Below, piece after piece: positions 1-12,590 of a stretch of 64,000 nucleotides of DNA. The first letter of the stretch is position 1; every line of letters starts with the position of its first letter. Source of the DNA: Pholiota molesta (Eukaryota; Basidiomycota; Agaricomycetes; Agaricales; Strophariaceae); contig JACGCK010000092.1 in NCBI GenBank assembly GCA_014925825.1, positions 1 to 64,000 of the forward strand, written 5' to 3'. A program made the translations under genes and the position numbers. Under the pieces are notes generated by a model. The model did no database searches, had not been told where the DNA came from, and saw only the letters and a list, made by a program, of their open reading frames with translations.

Positions 1-917
1 GTCCCGTCATGAATCGTACAAGAGGCACGTTTCATTTCAAGTCTGGCGTGTATCATTCTGGTTGGAGGCTAATGAACAGCGCGCAGACGTCATCAACGCG
101 CTGACATTCTCCCCGTTCGCGGGAGGGCCGATAACGATGGATCATGAGAATACAGTGAAAGCGTATTCAGCATCGGCCAGCATGCTTGGCAGAGGCCATT
201 CGCTTTTTGAACCTCAAGGTCCCGTATGGGTAAGTAGGAATTTCTAACTAACATGCAAGGGGCGTTCCCTTGACTGATTGTTTGTTGTTCAGAGTGTTCA
301 TGCGTCAGATTACCATCCGCAACTCATTGCCGGTGCTGCTGATGGCTCGTGCTCGACGACTAATATTCTGAGATCTACACGAAGAGGTGGCTCGGTGGTA
401 TGTGCTTACACCGGTAGCTCCGGCTCCGTGGATTAACTTTTACTTTGTACAGCCATTCTTCGTGCATAAAGTCTTTCAGATGGACTATAACCGCAAGACC
501 AAGGAATTCAGAATCCTGGATCACTTCCTCCCACAGGTAATTCAATCATTTCCCAAACATATCGACCAACATTCACTCCTCATTTCTCGTGTCCAGGAAT
601 CATTCGATCGCACAACAGCGACGCGGGTCGCGAAAGGAAAGGTCAAGAAACGCTCTGACTCCGCCATCCCCACCGGCACGGGCGCCTGGCCGCGCGAGGT
701 GGGCGTGCACCGCGTGGTGTGGAACAACGGGAACGGGCTGGCGTCGTCGGCCTGGACGGCCGCAGGGACGGCGTCGGGGCTGTGTCGCGTCGAGATGCTT
801 CCCGGGCGGTGGTTGAAGGGCAAGATTCCGTATGGCGGCATCTCTGGGATCCGGATGGAGGACGTCGATGGGATGGAGGTGGATTCAGATGTTTCGGATG
901 AGGGTTCTGAGGCGTAG
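1..917 (+). CDS. TFIIIC subunit with WD40 repeats (Tfc6/Sfc6-like), 3' part
   Basis: C-terminal part of a WD40-type subunit of RNA polymerase III factor TFIIIC, which binds the B box of tRNA genes. The gene runs in from the left edge, so the start is missing. The reading frame is open from base 2. Introns at 230-292, 398-452 and 537-596 all have GT-AG ends, and removing them gives one continuous frame to the stop at 915-917. Recognisable features are a blade with HASDYHPQLIAGAADGS, the DYNRKTKEFRILDHFLP segment typical of this family after the last blade, and an WPREVGVHRVVWN stretch near a final GLCRVEMLPGRW. The C-terminus is acidic. The assignment rests on family resemblance recalled from fungal TFIIIC proteins; a generic WD40 protein is less likely. 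Confidence 0.8.
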
Positions 918-1260
918 AGTTGGCGTCGGCCCCAAAGGAAACCGTTATGGATGGACTTTGCTAAGTTATTATTCACCTTATTTGTATCCTCTGTCGTCGA
1001 AAAGTGGCAATGTTCAGAAATTTTTGAGCATAGATGAGATGCAGACTGATATTAGCTCTGGCAATGGGGTACATGTGGCCGGGACATACAAGGGACATAC
1101 GTACATGAAGGTGACTCAGTGCAGTCTATCAACCACTTACACAAACCTTACAGATTAAAAATTCCGAGAGGAAGAATTTAAATTGATAGAGAAGAATTGC
1201 GATGATGTCAACATTTTATAATTTCAATCCAAATTTCATTCTACTTCTCTGCACACGAAT
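918..1260. other. convergent intergenic region
   Basis: This is the 3'-3' gap between the TFIIIC gene and the serine hydrolase. It should hold both 3' untranslated regions. I see no further gene here. Confidence 0.5.
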
Positions 1261-3339
1261 TCACGTCCTTGTAAACCATACTTCCGCACTGTCTTTACCT
1301 TCTCCAGTCGGCGAGCGGGCATCAGGTCCTTCACTGCCCCAAAAACCGCCTTTGAAAGCCAACCCTTCCTCTTTCCCTTCTCCATTCACCCATTCGACTT
1401 CGAAATGTTCATCAAATCCTATCAGCAGATCTCCACCTGCAGTATATCCTTCCCGCGCGCGGACTTCAGCATTCGACCAGAGGACCGTTGCATTGAACAA
1501 GTTCCCAGAGAAATGGGCAAGGCGAATGTGGGTCGCGAACGTACGTTTCCATGGAATAATGAACGTTGGGATGGAAAAATCCAAAGTCGTGATGATGCGC
1601 TGAGCTGCCCAGGATTCGAGCATCTCTGAACATTGTTCATGAGCGGATTTTGGAGGAAGTGGCTTGTAAATGGTTTCATCCACGGCACATGGTTGGAGAA
1701 CACCGTATGTTGGGTGGGTAAACGTGCCCTCAGCGAGAACAGAAAATGGTGCAGTGGGAAGTTGAGGATGAGAAGGCCGGGGCGTGAGCTGCTGGGCTTT
1801 ATCAATATAGTCATTCAATGTCTTTTCGTATCTATCAGAACATGAGATCATGCTAATGAAAGTCGAGTTTTCAGAGAGGGTTTTACCTGTCGTTCCAATC
1901 AAGCTCTTTCAGTCCCAAAAGCTCATCCGCAATACGGAACTTGACAGCTTCAATGATGAAGCTTCCTTTGCCGTCATTCGACAAAGTGATGATACCGAGA
2001 TTGTCATCTGGAAAGCGAGCAACCTGTGTCTTAAACCCGGGATCGCTTCCACCGTGCTCAATTATATCGTGGCCTTGATAAGAGTATCTCCATTGCCCTG
2101 CACCATATACTTTGGGACTCTGAAAATACGCACCATATGTTAGGAGAGTCGTGCAGAGAATCAACGCCACTTACGAGTTCAGGAAATTCTGGTTTTCCAT
2201 GGCTCACTGATCGCCCATACGCGACGTGCTCAACGACTTCCTCAGGTATAATAGTTTCATTGGTATACGGGTGGCGTCCTTTGTTCAAGAGCATGGAGAC
2301 CCATGTGGCCTATCTTGACTCATTAGCTGGAATTGACTCGGGTACATTTCTTGATCAAAAAGACTGACCAAATCCCGCGCAGAGCTCAAAACACCTCCAG
2401 CGCCTGCCCAAGTCGGTTCTTCTCCAGGGCGTTGGAAATACGGGATGGTAGGTATTAACGTTCCGTTTTTCCCCCGCGTAATGTCTTGCATGTCCCATTG
2501 AAATCCATCCGCAAGCGTTCCCCGCGCCTCAGCCTCTGCCACCGAGAAAGTGGATGCGGTCATATTCAGGGGATTGAAGAGATGCTGGGCGATGTATGAT
2601 TCGTAACTTTGATTGAGAAGGACCTGAGGGAGATATGACAGCGTCTCATACATCAGGTTATTGTATTGGAATGTTTCCCGAAGCTCGGCTGCTGGTCTGA
2701 GGTAGCGTAGAGTCGAAATCTATAATATGAAAGGTTGGTGTCCGCTGTCAGTGATGATTGTCGTTACGAAAATCATACCATCTCGGAAACACCTCCTTCC
2801 CGTTGAACACCAGAGAAATCATGGCGAGGCATACCTGTCCGATGGGAAAGCATGTCCTGCAGCGTTACTCCTTTATCCATGTCTTCGTCCATCAAGCCCC
2901 ATTCTGGAATCAACTCCTTGATTTTCGTGCTCCACTTGATTTCCTTTCCTCTTTCCTCCGCAAGCGTCTTGTTGGAAACTAGCAGCCCAACCGAGAAAGC
3001 GAGAAAAAGCTTGCTATTTGACGCGATTGCAAAGACAGAATCAGGTGTCATTGGCGAGCCGTCGGCGCGTGCGATGCCATAGGCACCAAACTCATGGCGC
3101 CAGCCATTCGGCGCGGTGTCGTCCTTGCGCACAACAGCTACAGAGAGCCCAGACGAGTTCCACTTGTTCAGCACCGTGTGTATGTATTCCTCTGTTCGTT
3201 TCGATATCAATGATCCAGGACTGTTATAGGGCGACGCGTAAATGACTTGCGACGCGTCGTCAAGCCTGAGGGGAACCTGTAGGGCATGGAATTGTGGGAC
3301 GAAGGTGAATAGAAGGCAGAGACTATAGAATAGCCTCAT
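1261..3339 (-). CDS. secreted beta-lactamase-fold serine hydrolase
   Basis: A 616-residue member of the beta-lactamase/penicillin-binding-protein-like family (class C fold). Fungal members are esterases, peptidases or unknown hydrolases rather than true beta-lactamases. The exons are 2779-3339, 2369-2719, 2175-2309, 1887-2119 and 1261-1831; they sum to 617 codons in frame. An N-terminal hydrophobic stretch (residues 1-20) looks like a signal peptide. The catalytic SxxK motif is seen as IASNSK, the YxN motif as QYNN, and the third motif as an HGG triad in IEHGGSDPG. The intron at 2310-2368 has a GTCAGT donor, but it restores the conserved ATWVSMLLNKG segment. The C-terminal ~190 residues form a beta-rich domain often found in fungal homologues. 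The substrate cannot be told from sequence. Confidence 0.87.
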
Positions 3340-3738
3340 GACTATAGTTAGAGGAACAGAAAGCTGACACTATCCAGAGAACCTCATTGATAGCCTGTTG
3401 ATAGCCATCTCCAAGATGCAAATCACTCAGCACAACATCTGCAAATCCGATATGTTCAGATCTTATCTTATCGGTGTTTTTTGTATGAGGCCACTTCAAC
3501 TGGATGCACCGCTCCATACAACTGCAACTGTGTTCAGGAGAGATGCTAGCCGTTCCAGTTGACTATGCTGTACGGAGTAGTGAGATTCGTCTTCACACTG
3601 CTCACAAGCTCATTTTGTCTACAAAACAGGCGATAAATTAAGGATGGACGAAACGTCCGTAAGATCACAACAATCCATAGATGTAGTACTTATTTCACTA
3701 TGTCCGTTGGGCTATAACATGATTATCACAGCTATTAC
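3340..3738. other. intergenic region
   Basis: This is the upstream region of the serine hydrolase and the 3' flank of the PMT gene, which lies on the same strand. I see no further gene. Confidence 0.5.
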
Positions 3739-6700
3739 TTAGTTTTCATAGATATTCCACGTCTGCATGAGAAATGGTTCACGTCAGACGCCAAGCCAAT
3801 ACAATCAAAAAGACATAATCAAAAGAGCGTACCTTCCGCCATTGCAGCCCCTTGTGTTCGCCTACCGGTCCCTCAATTCCAAATGCGACGGCTTTGAACC
3901 ACCAGAACGAGAAGAGAAGCATAAAAGAGAGCACGCCAAATACGATCGCCTTGGTCTTTGTTGTATATCGTTTTGATGAGAAGATGAAGGTGTCGAGCAT
4001 GTGCGCGAGCATCAAGACAGCGAAGTAAAGGGTTGGGAGCTATAAGATATGAAGTTTGGTCAGCTGAATCAAAGGAAGACTCAAGAGCGAGTATAGGAGC
4101 GTACATAATGATGCAGGTAGGTTACACGACCCATGATAAGGAAAGGTACTGCGACGCCGTTAGTTTTCAGAGTCTGCCGAAAGAGAACACCGTAGCTCAC
4201 CAAAGTGGAAAACCCAACCGAAAAACGCAATCTTGCCAACATACAAGAAATGGTCCCATTCACCTGCATAATCGTCAATATCCAGACCAAAAGCGACACC
4301 CAAACGAAAGATACGCACGAGGATCCATATCGACATACTTCCTTTGCGCACGGAGCAGGTATACGAACAGCGATACAAGCGCCACGCCCAAGCTGATCGT
4401 GCTGCCCCACCAAATAATCGGCGTACCCATGAGGTAATACTTCAGCTGGGTATCGCCCCAACCGCACATGCGGAGACCAAGATGAATGAAAGGCCAGTCA
4501 AAGGGTTTGGATGCGAGGATGTCTTCCTTGTCTGGATCGGGGATCAACGCGTTGTTCGACGTCATCATTGCCACATTAAGGTGCCAGAAGTCACGTAGGA
4601 AGGGCGATTTGTAGAATTTGGTGTTGCCCATGGGGACTATTGTAGCACCCGACAGCAATCAGTTACACTGAATCTTGAATCTGCAATATCACGAAAGGAG
4701 AGCTTACGTCGGTCGTTCCAATGGCTTTCCACATTCCAGTAGGTATGGACATCATTTGGGTTGTTTTCCTTATCACAGCTGACTTCGACCTGCTTGAAGC
4801 CCCACTGGGGTAAGATAGCGTTCGCTGCGCGCAAGTAGCATCCGAGCTGCTGATGCTTGAACCGCAGGCGGGTCGTGAGTGAGTGAATTCGATCGACAGT
4901 CTTGCCCCTCTTGATATCGTCCACGACTTCAACTTGCCAGTAATCATGATTGTCGCCGATCGTGTCATTCCCGTAGCATGATACCTCGTAGTTGAGTTTG
5001 GTGATTGGTGCTAGCACGGTGTGCGAGTGCAGGTTTCGGGTGGTCATAGCATGACGGAGGCGGATAACATCACCGTCCTTGAGGAAATGCATCTCGCCAT
5101 TCGGGTTGTACGGCGGTTCGTCCCAGCGAGGCATGACCGTCCACTCGTTGTTGCTGTCCTTGTAGTGGTAGCAAGTGACTTGTTGTTGGTTGGATCCGAC
5201 GGGGTACGTTTGCACATGTGAATGGAGCAAACCACCTCCCCAGCCCATGTTTTTCAGCGTTATTTTGGAGCCATATGCGATGTCTGTGATAGTTGAGAAA
5301 AGTGTCGGACAACGCAAACGATATACATACCAAGTGGGTTTTTGGAAAAATCATTTCCTTCAAGGTTGGCCTGGAAAAGTGAGCTCATCTGGGCGTCTCC
5401 AGGTCCAGAGTGATTCAGCACCAAGAAGTGAATCTTGAAGGAAGCCATGAAAACGAGGATAGGAACGACAATGAGACACATTATGCGTGCACCCCAGTGC
5501 TTTGCTTGATTTCGCTAATAGATAAGTTAGGGGGGACAGCCAATGCTTTAAAAGTTGGGGACTTACGAATGTCATTTTAGTGTCTCCAAATTTGTCCCAT
5601 AAATCTTCGATTGTGTACACGCCCACCAGCGCAGTGACGAAAAGTCCGATCATTTTTACACTGCGATGAATTAGAGATAGTCCAGCGAGAGATGAAGGCA
5701 AAACATACCTTGTTACTAGACCAATCGAAAAGCCCGTCAAAAATAGCCATAGCCACCAATCAATAGAAAAAGATCTGAAGCGACATGAGTCAGAAAACAC
5801 AGTAATCGCCATCTGAGACTTACTGATATTGTTGATTGTGAAATTTAGTTAGACAGAAAACAGTAAGGACCGTGAAGAACAGAAGCATTGAATCGAGGAG
5901 GATGAATCGGGATATACATAGCCAACCGACATCTAAGATAATATTAGATCAATAACAATGTCGCTGAAACATAACCAACGTACCGAGGAGGACCATCATT
6001 GCTGTGAGATGTGAAGCCCACTGGCTCATACCGAGCTCTACTGCGGTATACCAGGCGAGAGGGACCATACCCACACCGAATGTGGCGAGCATGACGCGCA
6101 TAGCGACGTACGGGACCGATTCGGGGTACGCCTCGCCACTTTTGAACTCGAACGAGCCATCATAGCCTGCCAGCAGGCCAGCGAGCCCAACGAGCATCTT
6201 CCCAAGCGGCGGGTGGACATCAAAGTAGAACTCGCGCTTCAGATAATGCGAGCCGAATTTGCCAAAGTGGGCTTCGTCCCATACGACAACGTTCGATGCG
6301 CCAATTCGGTGGAAGCGGGTCCAGCAGGAGAGGAGTGTATAGATGATAGGTGGCAGATGTTCGAGGTTTTGGAAGACGAATTCTTTCTGTGTAGAGAATT
6401 AGCGGGATGTTCACGCCGGGTCGGGTTTGCCGCAGTTTATCACTTACCAGTGATGTTGGAGGTGGCAACGGTGGCTGGGGCAAACGCCCACTGCCTAGAC
6501 GGGCAGATACAGGACGGGCTTTACTGTAAACGTCTTTTCCCTGGTCATCATAGTAGTCGCCATACTCCTCCTTTTCGGTGTACTCGTAGTCGCCTGACGT
6601 GGTCACTGGCTTCACCCTCCTACGAGCCTTTTCTTCTGACATGTAATGCAATGGCAGCTCCTCTTCTCTATTAGATGTGGACCAGTGGTTTGGGGGATAA

Positions 6701-6777
6701 GGTATTTCCTCGAATTCGAATGGTGCGTCAGGATCAGCTGTCCCGAAGTCTACCGCAACTGCAGAGGAATTTGGCAT
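3739..6777 (-). CDS. protein O-mannosyltransferase, PMT2 family
   Basis: A dolichyl-phosphate-mannose-protein mannosyltransferase. It moves mannose from Dol-P-Man to Ser/Thr of secretory proteins in the ER lumen and is needed for wall protein glycosylation. Exon 1 (6448-6777) encodes a cytosolic N-terminus of 110 residues. Exon 2 holds the first membrane span and the catalytic loop with [18 protein letters not shown] and DVHPPLGKM (the Asp-Glu pair is needed in this family). Several membrane segments follow, then the MIR region ([38 protein letters not shown]), the [11 protein letters not shown] end of that region, and further C-terminal spans. The last exon (3739-3762) gives TWNIYEN. About 11 exons with short introns. 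The [17 protein letters not shown] block points to PMT2 rather than PMT1 or PMT4; that assignment is from memory of the family. Confidence 0.9.
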
Positions 6778-7200
6778 CAGCTGGCGTGCGTTGGATGGCG
6801 GCGCGTGCCTGTCCTAGTGGTTGTCGAAACGACGACGAGTGTATGTCGGTGCTCGAGACGGAGGATTAGAATTAGGAGAGATATAAGAACAGCCGAAAGC
6901 TTTGCACGCTGTCACTAGTACTGCCTGCGGCACATGACCCTGCCACGTAATTTTCGCTGAGCGCTCCCAGATCGCCTTCCAAAGTCGTCCAAAGCAACAG
7001 CTTCGGTCGATTCCACAACTGTTCAAGCCATTATGCAATACATAAGAAAAATAAGAGTATATAACAAAGAGGAATGCGCTGGACTATGGACTAATATGTA
7101 TGTACATGCAGTGATTTCGGCGCCGACTTGGAGGACGAAATGGCAAACCAGCGTCTTGTCCTCCCACCCAAATCAGAGAGAAAAATCAGACCGAGGTTTA
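6778..7200. other. intergenic region
   Basis: Probable promoter of the PMT gene and 3' flank of fibrillarin. No open frame of interest is seen. Confidence 0.5.
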
Positions 7201-8456
7201 CTAGACGGGGACTCCGTGCCGGCAGTACATAGCTAAACCAGGAGCTTCAGAACATGCTAAGCACACAAATAATAAAAAATGCCTACCTGTGACCATAGCG
7301 TGGTCACGCTCATAAGGCTCTAGCGTCACTTGTTCAAGGGGCTTGAAGTTGTGCTCCTTGAGGAATTGGACTTCGGACGCAAAGATAGTTTCGGGGGGTA
7401 CCGTTGAATCAATGCAGCTAGCTTTGATAGAGATAACGATGTGGCCGCCTTCCTTGAGGAAACTTTCAGCATTGTGGTGAATGATACGCGCTTGATCAGG
7501 TTGGGCAACATCGGCAAAAATGACATCGACCAATGGTAGCAGCATGCGATATTTGTTCGGTAGACGGGCATCCTCGACGATAGCTGTCAACAAAAAAAAT
7601 ACATAAAGACATTGCCTTTTTTTGAAAAAGAAAAAAGCACATACGAATAACGTTTGTCCTCTTCTTTGCCATGTTGATCAAATCACGGCCCGAACGCGCT
7701 GAGAACTCGACGGCGTAGACGTTGCCCTCCTAGATAAATAGTCAGAAAGAAGCCAATGTCGGATAGAATATAAATCCTACAGGTCCAACGATATCGGCAA
7801 CGTGAGACACACTGGTACCGCTAGCAGCACCGAGATAAAGAACTTTAGCGCCGGGTTTGATGAAAATGTTGTCGAGACCACCAAGGACACCTGCCGCCAG
7901 TTTTGAGCGGAAAGGATTCCATACACGGTATTCCGTCTTTGTGCCCTCCACACCGCCGTCGATAGATATCCGCTTCTCGCCGTACACAGAATCGCCTGGG
8001 ACGAGATTTTTGGTGACCAACATGTGGTCTTTTCCTTTGGCGATGAAGACGCCCTCGTGCCTATGAGGCTCAACGACAGTATTGGCGCCTCCACCACGGG
8101 CTCCGCCGCGACCACCTGCACCACGACCACGAGGGGCACCTCTTCCTCCACCTCCACGTCCTGCACCGCGACCTCCACCTCGTCCACCACGATCGCCACC
8201 CCGTGCAGCAAATCCACCGCGTCCACCCATACCTATATCGCGAAGAGATAGAATGTTATAGACATAATATGATCAAACATGGGAAATCAGAACGCACCTC
8301 CTCCTCGTCCACCCCCTCTTCCGCCACGGTCACCCCCTCCCCGTCCACCTCGACCCCCTCCTCGTCCACCAAAGCCCCCGCGTCCACCAGATTCACCTGA
8401 AGAAACAGTTCAAAACCTTTCAGAGCATGCAATGTTAATTACTCACCAAATGCCAT
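7201..8456 (-). CDS. NOP1: fibrillarin, box C/D snoRNP 2'-O-methyltransferase
   Basis: The catalytic subunit of C/D snoRNPs in the nucleolus; it methylates ribose 2'-OH of pre-rRNA using S-adenosylmethionine. Six exons (8447-8456, 8298-8396, 7781-8232, 7645-7729, 7287-7583, 7201-7232) sum to 325 codons. A 10-base first exon gives MAF plus one base. The next two exons encode a Gly-Arg-rich (GAR) domain of about 80 residues. The methyltransferase fold follows: [18 protein letters not shown] (SAM motif I), [24 protein letters not shown], then [15 protein letters not shown] and the [14 protein letters not shown] core. The end, [16 protein letters not shown], is made by the last 32-base exon. The length of 324 residues is normal for the family. 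Confidence 0.96.
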
Positions 8457-9122
8457 TATCTGTATTGGTGATTGGGTTTTTTTCGTACGTTCGTTGTGGC
8501 TGCCGACTAGCTTGAACAATTTTCGGATGCTTGATTTGGGCTCCTGCTACAAATACACCACAACAACATACATCGCTTGCCTTACTTAATCTGATCATGA
8601 TCACCAACCAATCCTTCGCGGCCGCCACTGCGTTTCGTGCCAGTGACTCTTGAATTGGCCTCCAGATTGTCAAAGTAAAGAAAGCTCAGATCTATCAGTC
8701 TGTAACGCCTCAAACTCAAGCTTTAACCACGCATTATTTGTTTCAAATTAAACTCAAGGCTGGCCCTGGCATTGGAACAAGTTTACATTTGCAAGGCAGC
8801 AGTAGTACGTTCCTTCATATTTCATTGCAATTAAGAGAACGTTGGGCAAGATCTTCAGTGGGCGACAATGTCAGCTTTACTCTTCTCCTAGAAGCTAGAA
8901 CCATATACTTCCTCAATTCTCCTCTTCCGCAAGTAGATGCCCAATGCACCCGCGACGCCGTGAAATAAAGCATGTAAACGGAGCATATGGTGGAAGACTT
9001 CGTCCGTGAATAACCTTTGTAACAGACTAAAGCAAGGGTTCTTTCTAAACGCGCGAACACCTACGAACATCTCCCTGTCGGTGGCGTTAAACTTCTCAAA
9101 AATCACGCTCATTAATATCTTC
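8457..9122. other. intergenic region upstream of fibrillarin
   Basis: Contains the likely fibrillarin promoter. Short open frames occur on both strands, but none shows splice support or recognisable protein character. Confidence 0.4.
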
Positions 9123-9506
9123 TTAACCATATCTCAAAACTGCACGCTTCACCTCCTGGAGAAAGGATGAACCTCACCAACGAATACATTACGCTTTCGA
9201 AACTTGCTTTATGACATGCAATCTGCGTGGTTCCGGGTCTCGACTCTGCAGCCTTTCGGTATGTAGTACTTACCGCCCAGTGCTCTCCCTCGTATATGTA
9301 CATGGGGATGCATTCCGCGTTAAAGTACACCCGCTGGTTCCGCGGCATCTTGCGGCAAGATCAGCAGATGGGAACGGCCCTAACAGATTCGGAGGCCCGT
9401 AGGAGCTCCCCGAACAACCTTTCTTCTTTGCGTCTCTGTTACATGCAAGGGAGAATTCTACAAAATCTTCTAGGGTGCCGGGAGAATCTCCATCGCGCGA
9501 AGTCAT
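9123..9506 (-). CDS. unrecognised small multi-exon gene (3' exons only are firm)
   Basis: I do not recognise the product. The last two exons look real. Exon 9274-9333 reads RVYFNAECIPMYIYEGEHWA and ends at a consensus GTAAGT donor. It joins through a TTTCTCCAG acceptor to 9123-9155, which reads EVKRAVLRYG and then stops. A 51-base intron (9334-9384, GTTAGG donor, CTGAT branch-like site) would connect upstream to a frame reading RLFGELLRASES. The start is unclear: an ATG at 9504-9506 opens a different frame, and another candidate ATG lies further upstream near 9576. The gene lies co-directional behind the fibrillarin promoter and divergent from the MFS gene. It could also be a decayed gene. 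Confidence 0.35.
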
Positions 9507-9732
9507 GAAAACGGTGCGTTTGCTACCAAATGCAACAATCCTCGTGTAAGGACAGCGCGGGGACAGCGAAAGCCATCGGTCTACTACGGCCTACGGTCCG
9601 CTCATACGACCATGACTCGGACACACGGACACAAAAATAATGATGCTATAATCACTTATAAACTCTGAATGTCTCCTCATAACCCCTAGGACTCCCTTCT
9701 CCGACGTTCCCTCCTCTCTTTCTCTCCCTCCC

Positions 9733-11923
9733 ATGGCTGCGGTGGCACTTGGCAACGGCTCGCAGCATTCCGATAGTCAAAATGCGACTGTAGACTCCGA
9801 GACCCGGATATCCCACACCAACGAATCTATCATGAATGAAAAGGAAAAGTACACGGTCACTGAAGTCAAGGTCGTTGAGCAAGCAGCGGGAGATGATGAT
9901 TTTCCGGATGGTGGCCTACGCGCGTGGTTAATTGTGTGTGGGGTAAGTGATCTAGTATCAATACTTTAACTGAGACGTGTAATAATGATTCGCATGGGAT
10001 TGATGATCAGGCGATGTGCAATACCTTCTCAACGTGAGTTTTCTATTCAGGATACAGTTTGACCTAGGTAGATTCCCCATTACCATTTTTCTTCGATACC
10101 CCTGTGATTCTCGTTCATAGTCCACGATCCTTGTGCTCTTCGAGCCGCGCATTCATACATGTATCTGCACCATCTGACTCCGGAAATTTATTTCCGTTAG
10201 GTTCGGATATGTGAACTCATGGGGCGTGAGTCATTCATCTCGAATATGGTCTTAATGCGAAAATGAAGCTGATTCAAACACCATAGATTTTTCAAAATTA
10301 CTATCAAGAAACCATCCTGAGCACTTCATCTCCTTCGACCATGTGCGTAGCGTGTTTTGCCATTAGTGAAAACTCGAAACTCTGTAAATTAACTATTGAT
10401 AATCTTCTGCAGTTCATGGATTGGTTCCATACAAGTACGTTTGTTTCTGCTTGGGCGTACTTGCAATAAACTGAATTCACAACCAATTTAGTACTCGCTA
10501 GTTTTCCTCCCAGGCTTACTCGCCGGGCGCTTATTCGACCTAGGGTATTTTCATTCAATTTTTCTGACGTCCAGTGCCATTCTCGTGATTGCGACATTTC
10601 TGATCGCGCAGTGTACGCAATACTGGCACTTCCTCCTTTGTCAGGGAATTGTAGTTGGAGTAAGTCGTTCCCCTCAACGCTGAGGGCAGCTAGGTAGCTG
10701 ACAATATCGATTTGAAAGCTGGGATGCGGCGGCATATTCGGTCCCACCACTGCTGTTATTGCGCATTGGTTCAAAAAGCGGCGCGGACTCGCTATGGGCG
10801 TTGTCGCTATGGGCTCATCGCTTGGTGGGACCCTCCTTCCTATAGCCGCCAAAAATCTTATACCGCGCGTTGGGTCAGTCTACTTTACTTATTACGAACC
10901 TTTTCCGTGGTTAATATCAATTTCTAGATTCCAATGGACGATGCGAATCTTTGGGTTTATCTTGTTTGTTACTCTGGGAGCGTCGAACCTAGTAACTCTC
11001 AACCCTCTAAATGAGAAGCAACTTTATAACGAGTTATTATTTTTCTCTAGTTACTGAAACGCCGTCTACCCCCGCGCCGTGTCGCAGGTGGACTGCTCAA
11101 CTTACGCGCATTTAAATCTGGACCGTATTCGGTTTATTGTGCATCTGCTTTTATTACATTCTTAGGAATATATACTAGTGAGTCGGTGCGTTCTCGGCGA
11201 AAAAATTCCTTTCATATTTAACTTGCGACACTTTACAGTGCTTACCTACGTCGGCGTGAGCGCTACCAACATTGGAATATCTTCTGATTTTGCCTTCTAT
11301 TTTGTCGCTATCGCCAATGCCAGCTCCCTATTCGGACGGTATCTGGCAGGAAGTCTGGCTGATCGTGTTGGTGCGGTTTCTACCCCATCTTCAAAGTTTC
11401 TGGACACTTATCAGATGTGCCTTTTACAGGTTCCATGAACATTATGATCCCCTTTACAGCATGGACCGCCATCCTCACATATGCGTGGCCCTTCGCGACG
11501 TCAAAATCTTCCCTCGTGGCTTTGACAGTGATATACGGGTGTGTATCCTTTCACTAATTTTCGAACCCGAAACTGACAGACATGTTTTATTAGGTTCGGA
11601 TCGGGAGCGTATGTCTCTCTACTATCCAACCCCATCATGGAGATGGGCGATACAGGAGACGTCGGAAGGAGAACGGGAATGTTCATGAGCATCTTGGCAA
11701 TAGGCGCGCTTGCAGGTCCACCCATCTCAGGTGCTATTAATTCGGCAACGGGAAATTTCAAAGCCGTTGGCTATTACGCAGGTGAGTTCAACTGGCGGGG
11801 CCCAAACTGACATAGCATAGTCTAACTCACGCGGTTCACTCAGGATCGACAGTCCTCTTCGGCGTCGGATTGATTTGTGTTTCTCGATATCTCGTTTTAC
11901 GTCGAATGTGGGGCAGAATATAG
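9733..11923 (+). CDS. MFS transporter, monocarboxylate-porter type
   Basis: A plasma-membrane or organellar solute carrier of the MCT-like fungal family, roughly 440 residues. The first exon (9733-9942) gives an acidic cytosolic N-terminus ending in FPDGGLRAWLIVCG, the usual entry to TM1 in this family (DGGxxAW). Next come several very small exons (10011-10033, 10201-10225, 10287-10342, 10413-10434) and then 10492-10659. TM blocks include LVFLPGLLAGRLFDLG, GCGGIFGPTTAVIAHWFKKRRGLAMGV (the loop motif after TM4-5), FAFYFVAIANASSLFGRYLAG and GALAGPPISGAI. The protein ends RYLVLRRMWGRI. About 12 membrane spans are expected. The substrate is unknown; members carry monocarboxylates, riboflavin or other organic compounds. 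Confidence 0.87.
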
Positions 11924-12137
11924 ATGTAACAATTTGTCTCGCAGAGTTACTTAGATATTAGACATATTCATTAATGGCCAGCTTATGATTTACAAGGAGC
12001 ACATAGAGGGCATGTATATAACATCGGGACCACCTCTTGAAGTTACAAGCAATGAGATGATGTTTTAGGTAACAGAAATTGGCGCATCCATCTGCCTTGC
12101 CCCGTTCGTCGAAAATGTGCTGTTAACATATGCTTGT

Positions 12138-12590
12138 TCAGAGGTTGACGTTGATGGTGGTGCAGCCAATAGCGACGACACCGTCTAAAGGAAAAGAAAA
12201 AGTCAGCAATGACACCACAAAAATCACTTGTATCCATGTCATTGCTTACTGAAGCTATTGTTCGTGCAGCAAACGGGCTGCTGAGAGCTATTGAAGACCC
12301 ATCAGCGCTATGTCCTTCAACAACAACATTGAATAATCTTACCAGGAAGTGCCCGAGGTGCCAACGACGGTAATAGGGCTGCAGGTGACACCCACGATGC
12401 CAGTCACATCTTGAGCATTGACGCCGACGGAGCTGAGGATCTTGGCGATGGCTGGATCGCTGGCCGAGCCAGTGCTGTTGCAGCACTGGGCACTGCCAGT
12501 GTTGCACTGGTTGGATTCGCCAGATGGCGATCCATTGGCGGCAGCAAGGCTAGCACCGAGTGCGAGAGTGGCGAAGATTCTGAATTGCAT
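12138..12590 (-). CDS. class I hydrophobin
   Basis: A small secreted surface-active protein that assembles at air-water interfaces on hyphae and fruit bodies. Three exons (12343-12590, 12250-12287, 12138-12184) give 110 residues; the middle exon is only 38 bases. Residues 1-19 are a signal peptide (MQFRIFATLALGASLAAA). All eight cysteines are present in the C-CC-C-C-CC-C order: SNQC, AQCC, GVTC, SWC, PVCC, AIGC. The spacing (6, 32, 13, 5 and 12 residues between them) and the short tail TTINVNL fit class I. I chose the ATG at 12590 because it begins the signal peptide directly; an upstream in-frame codon would add 28 residues that look unlike a leader. Confidence 0.95.
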
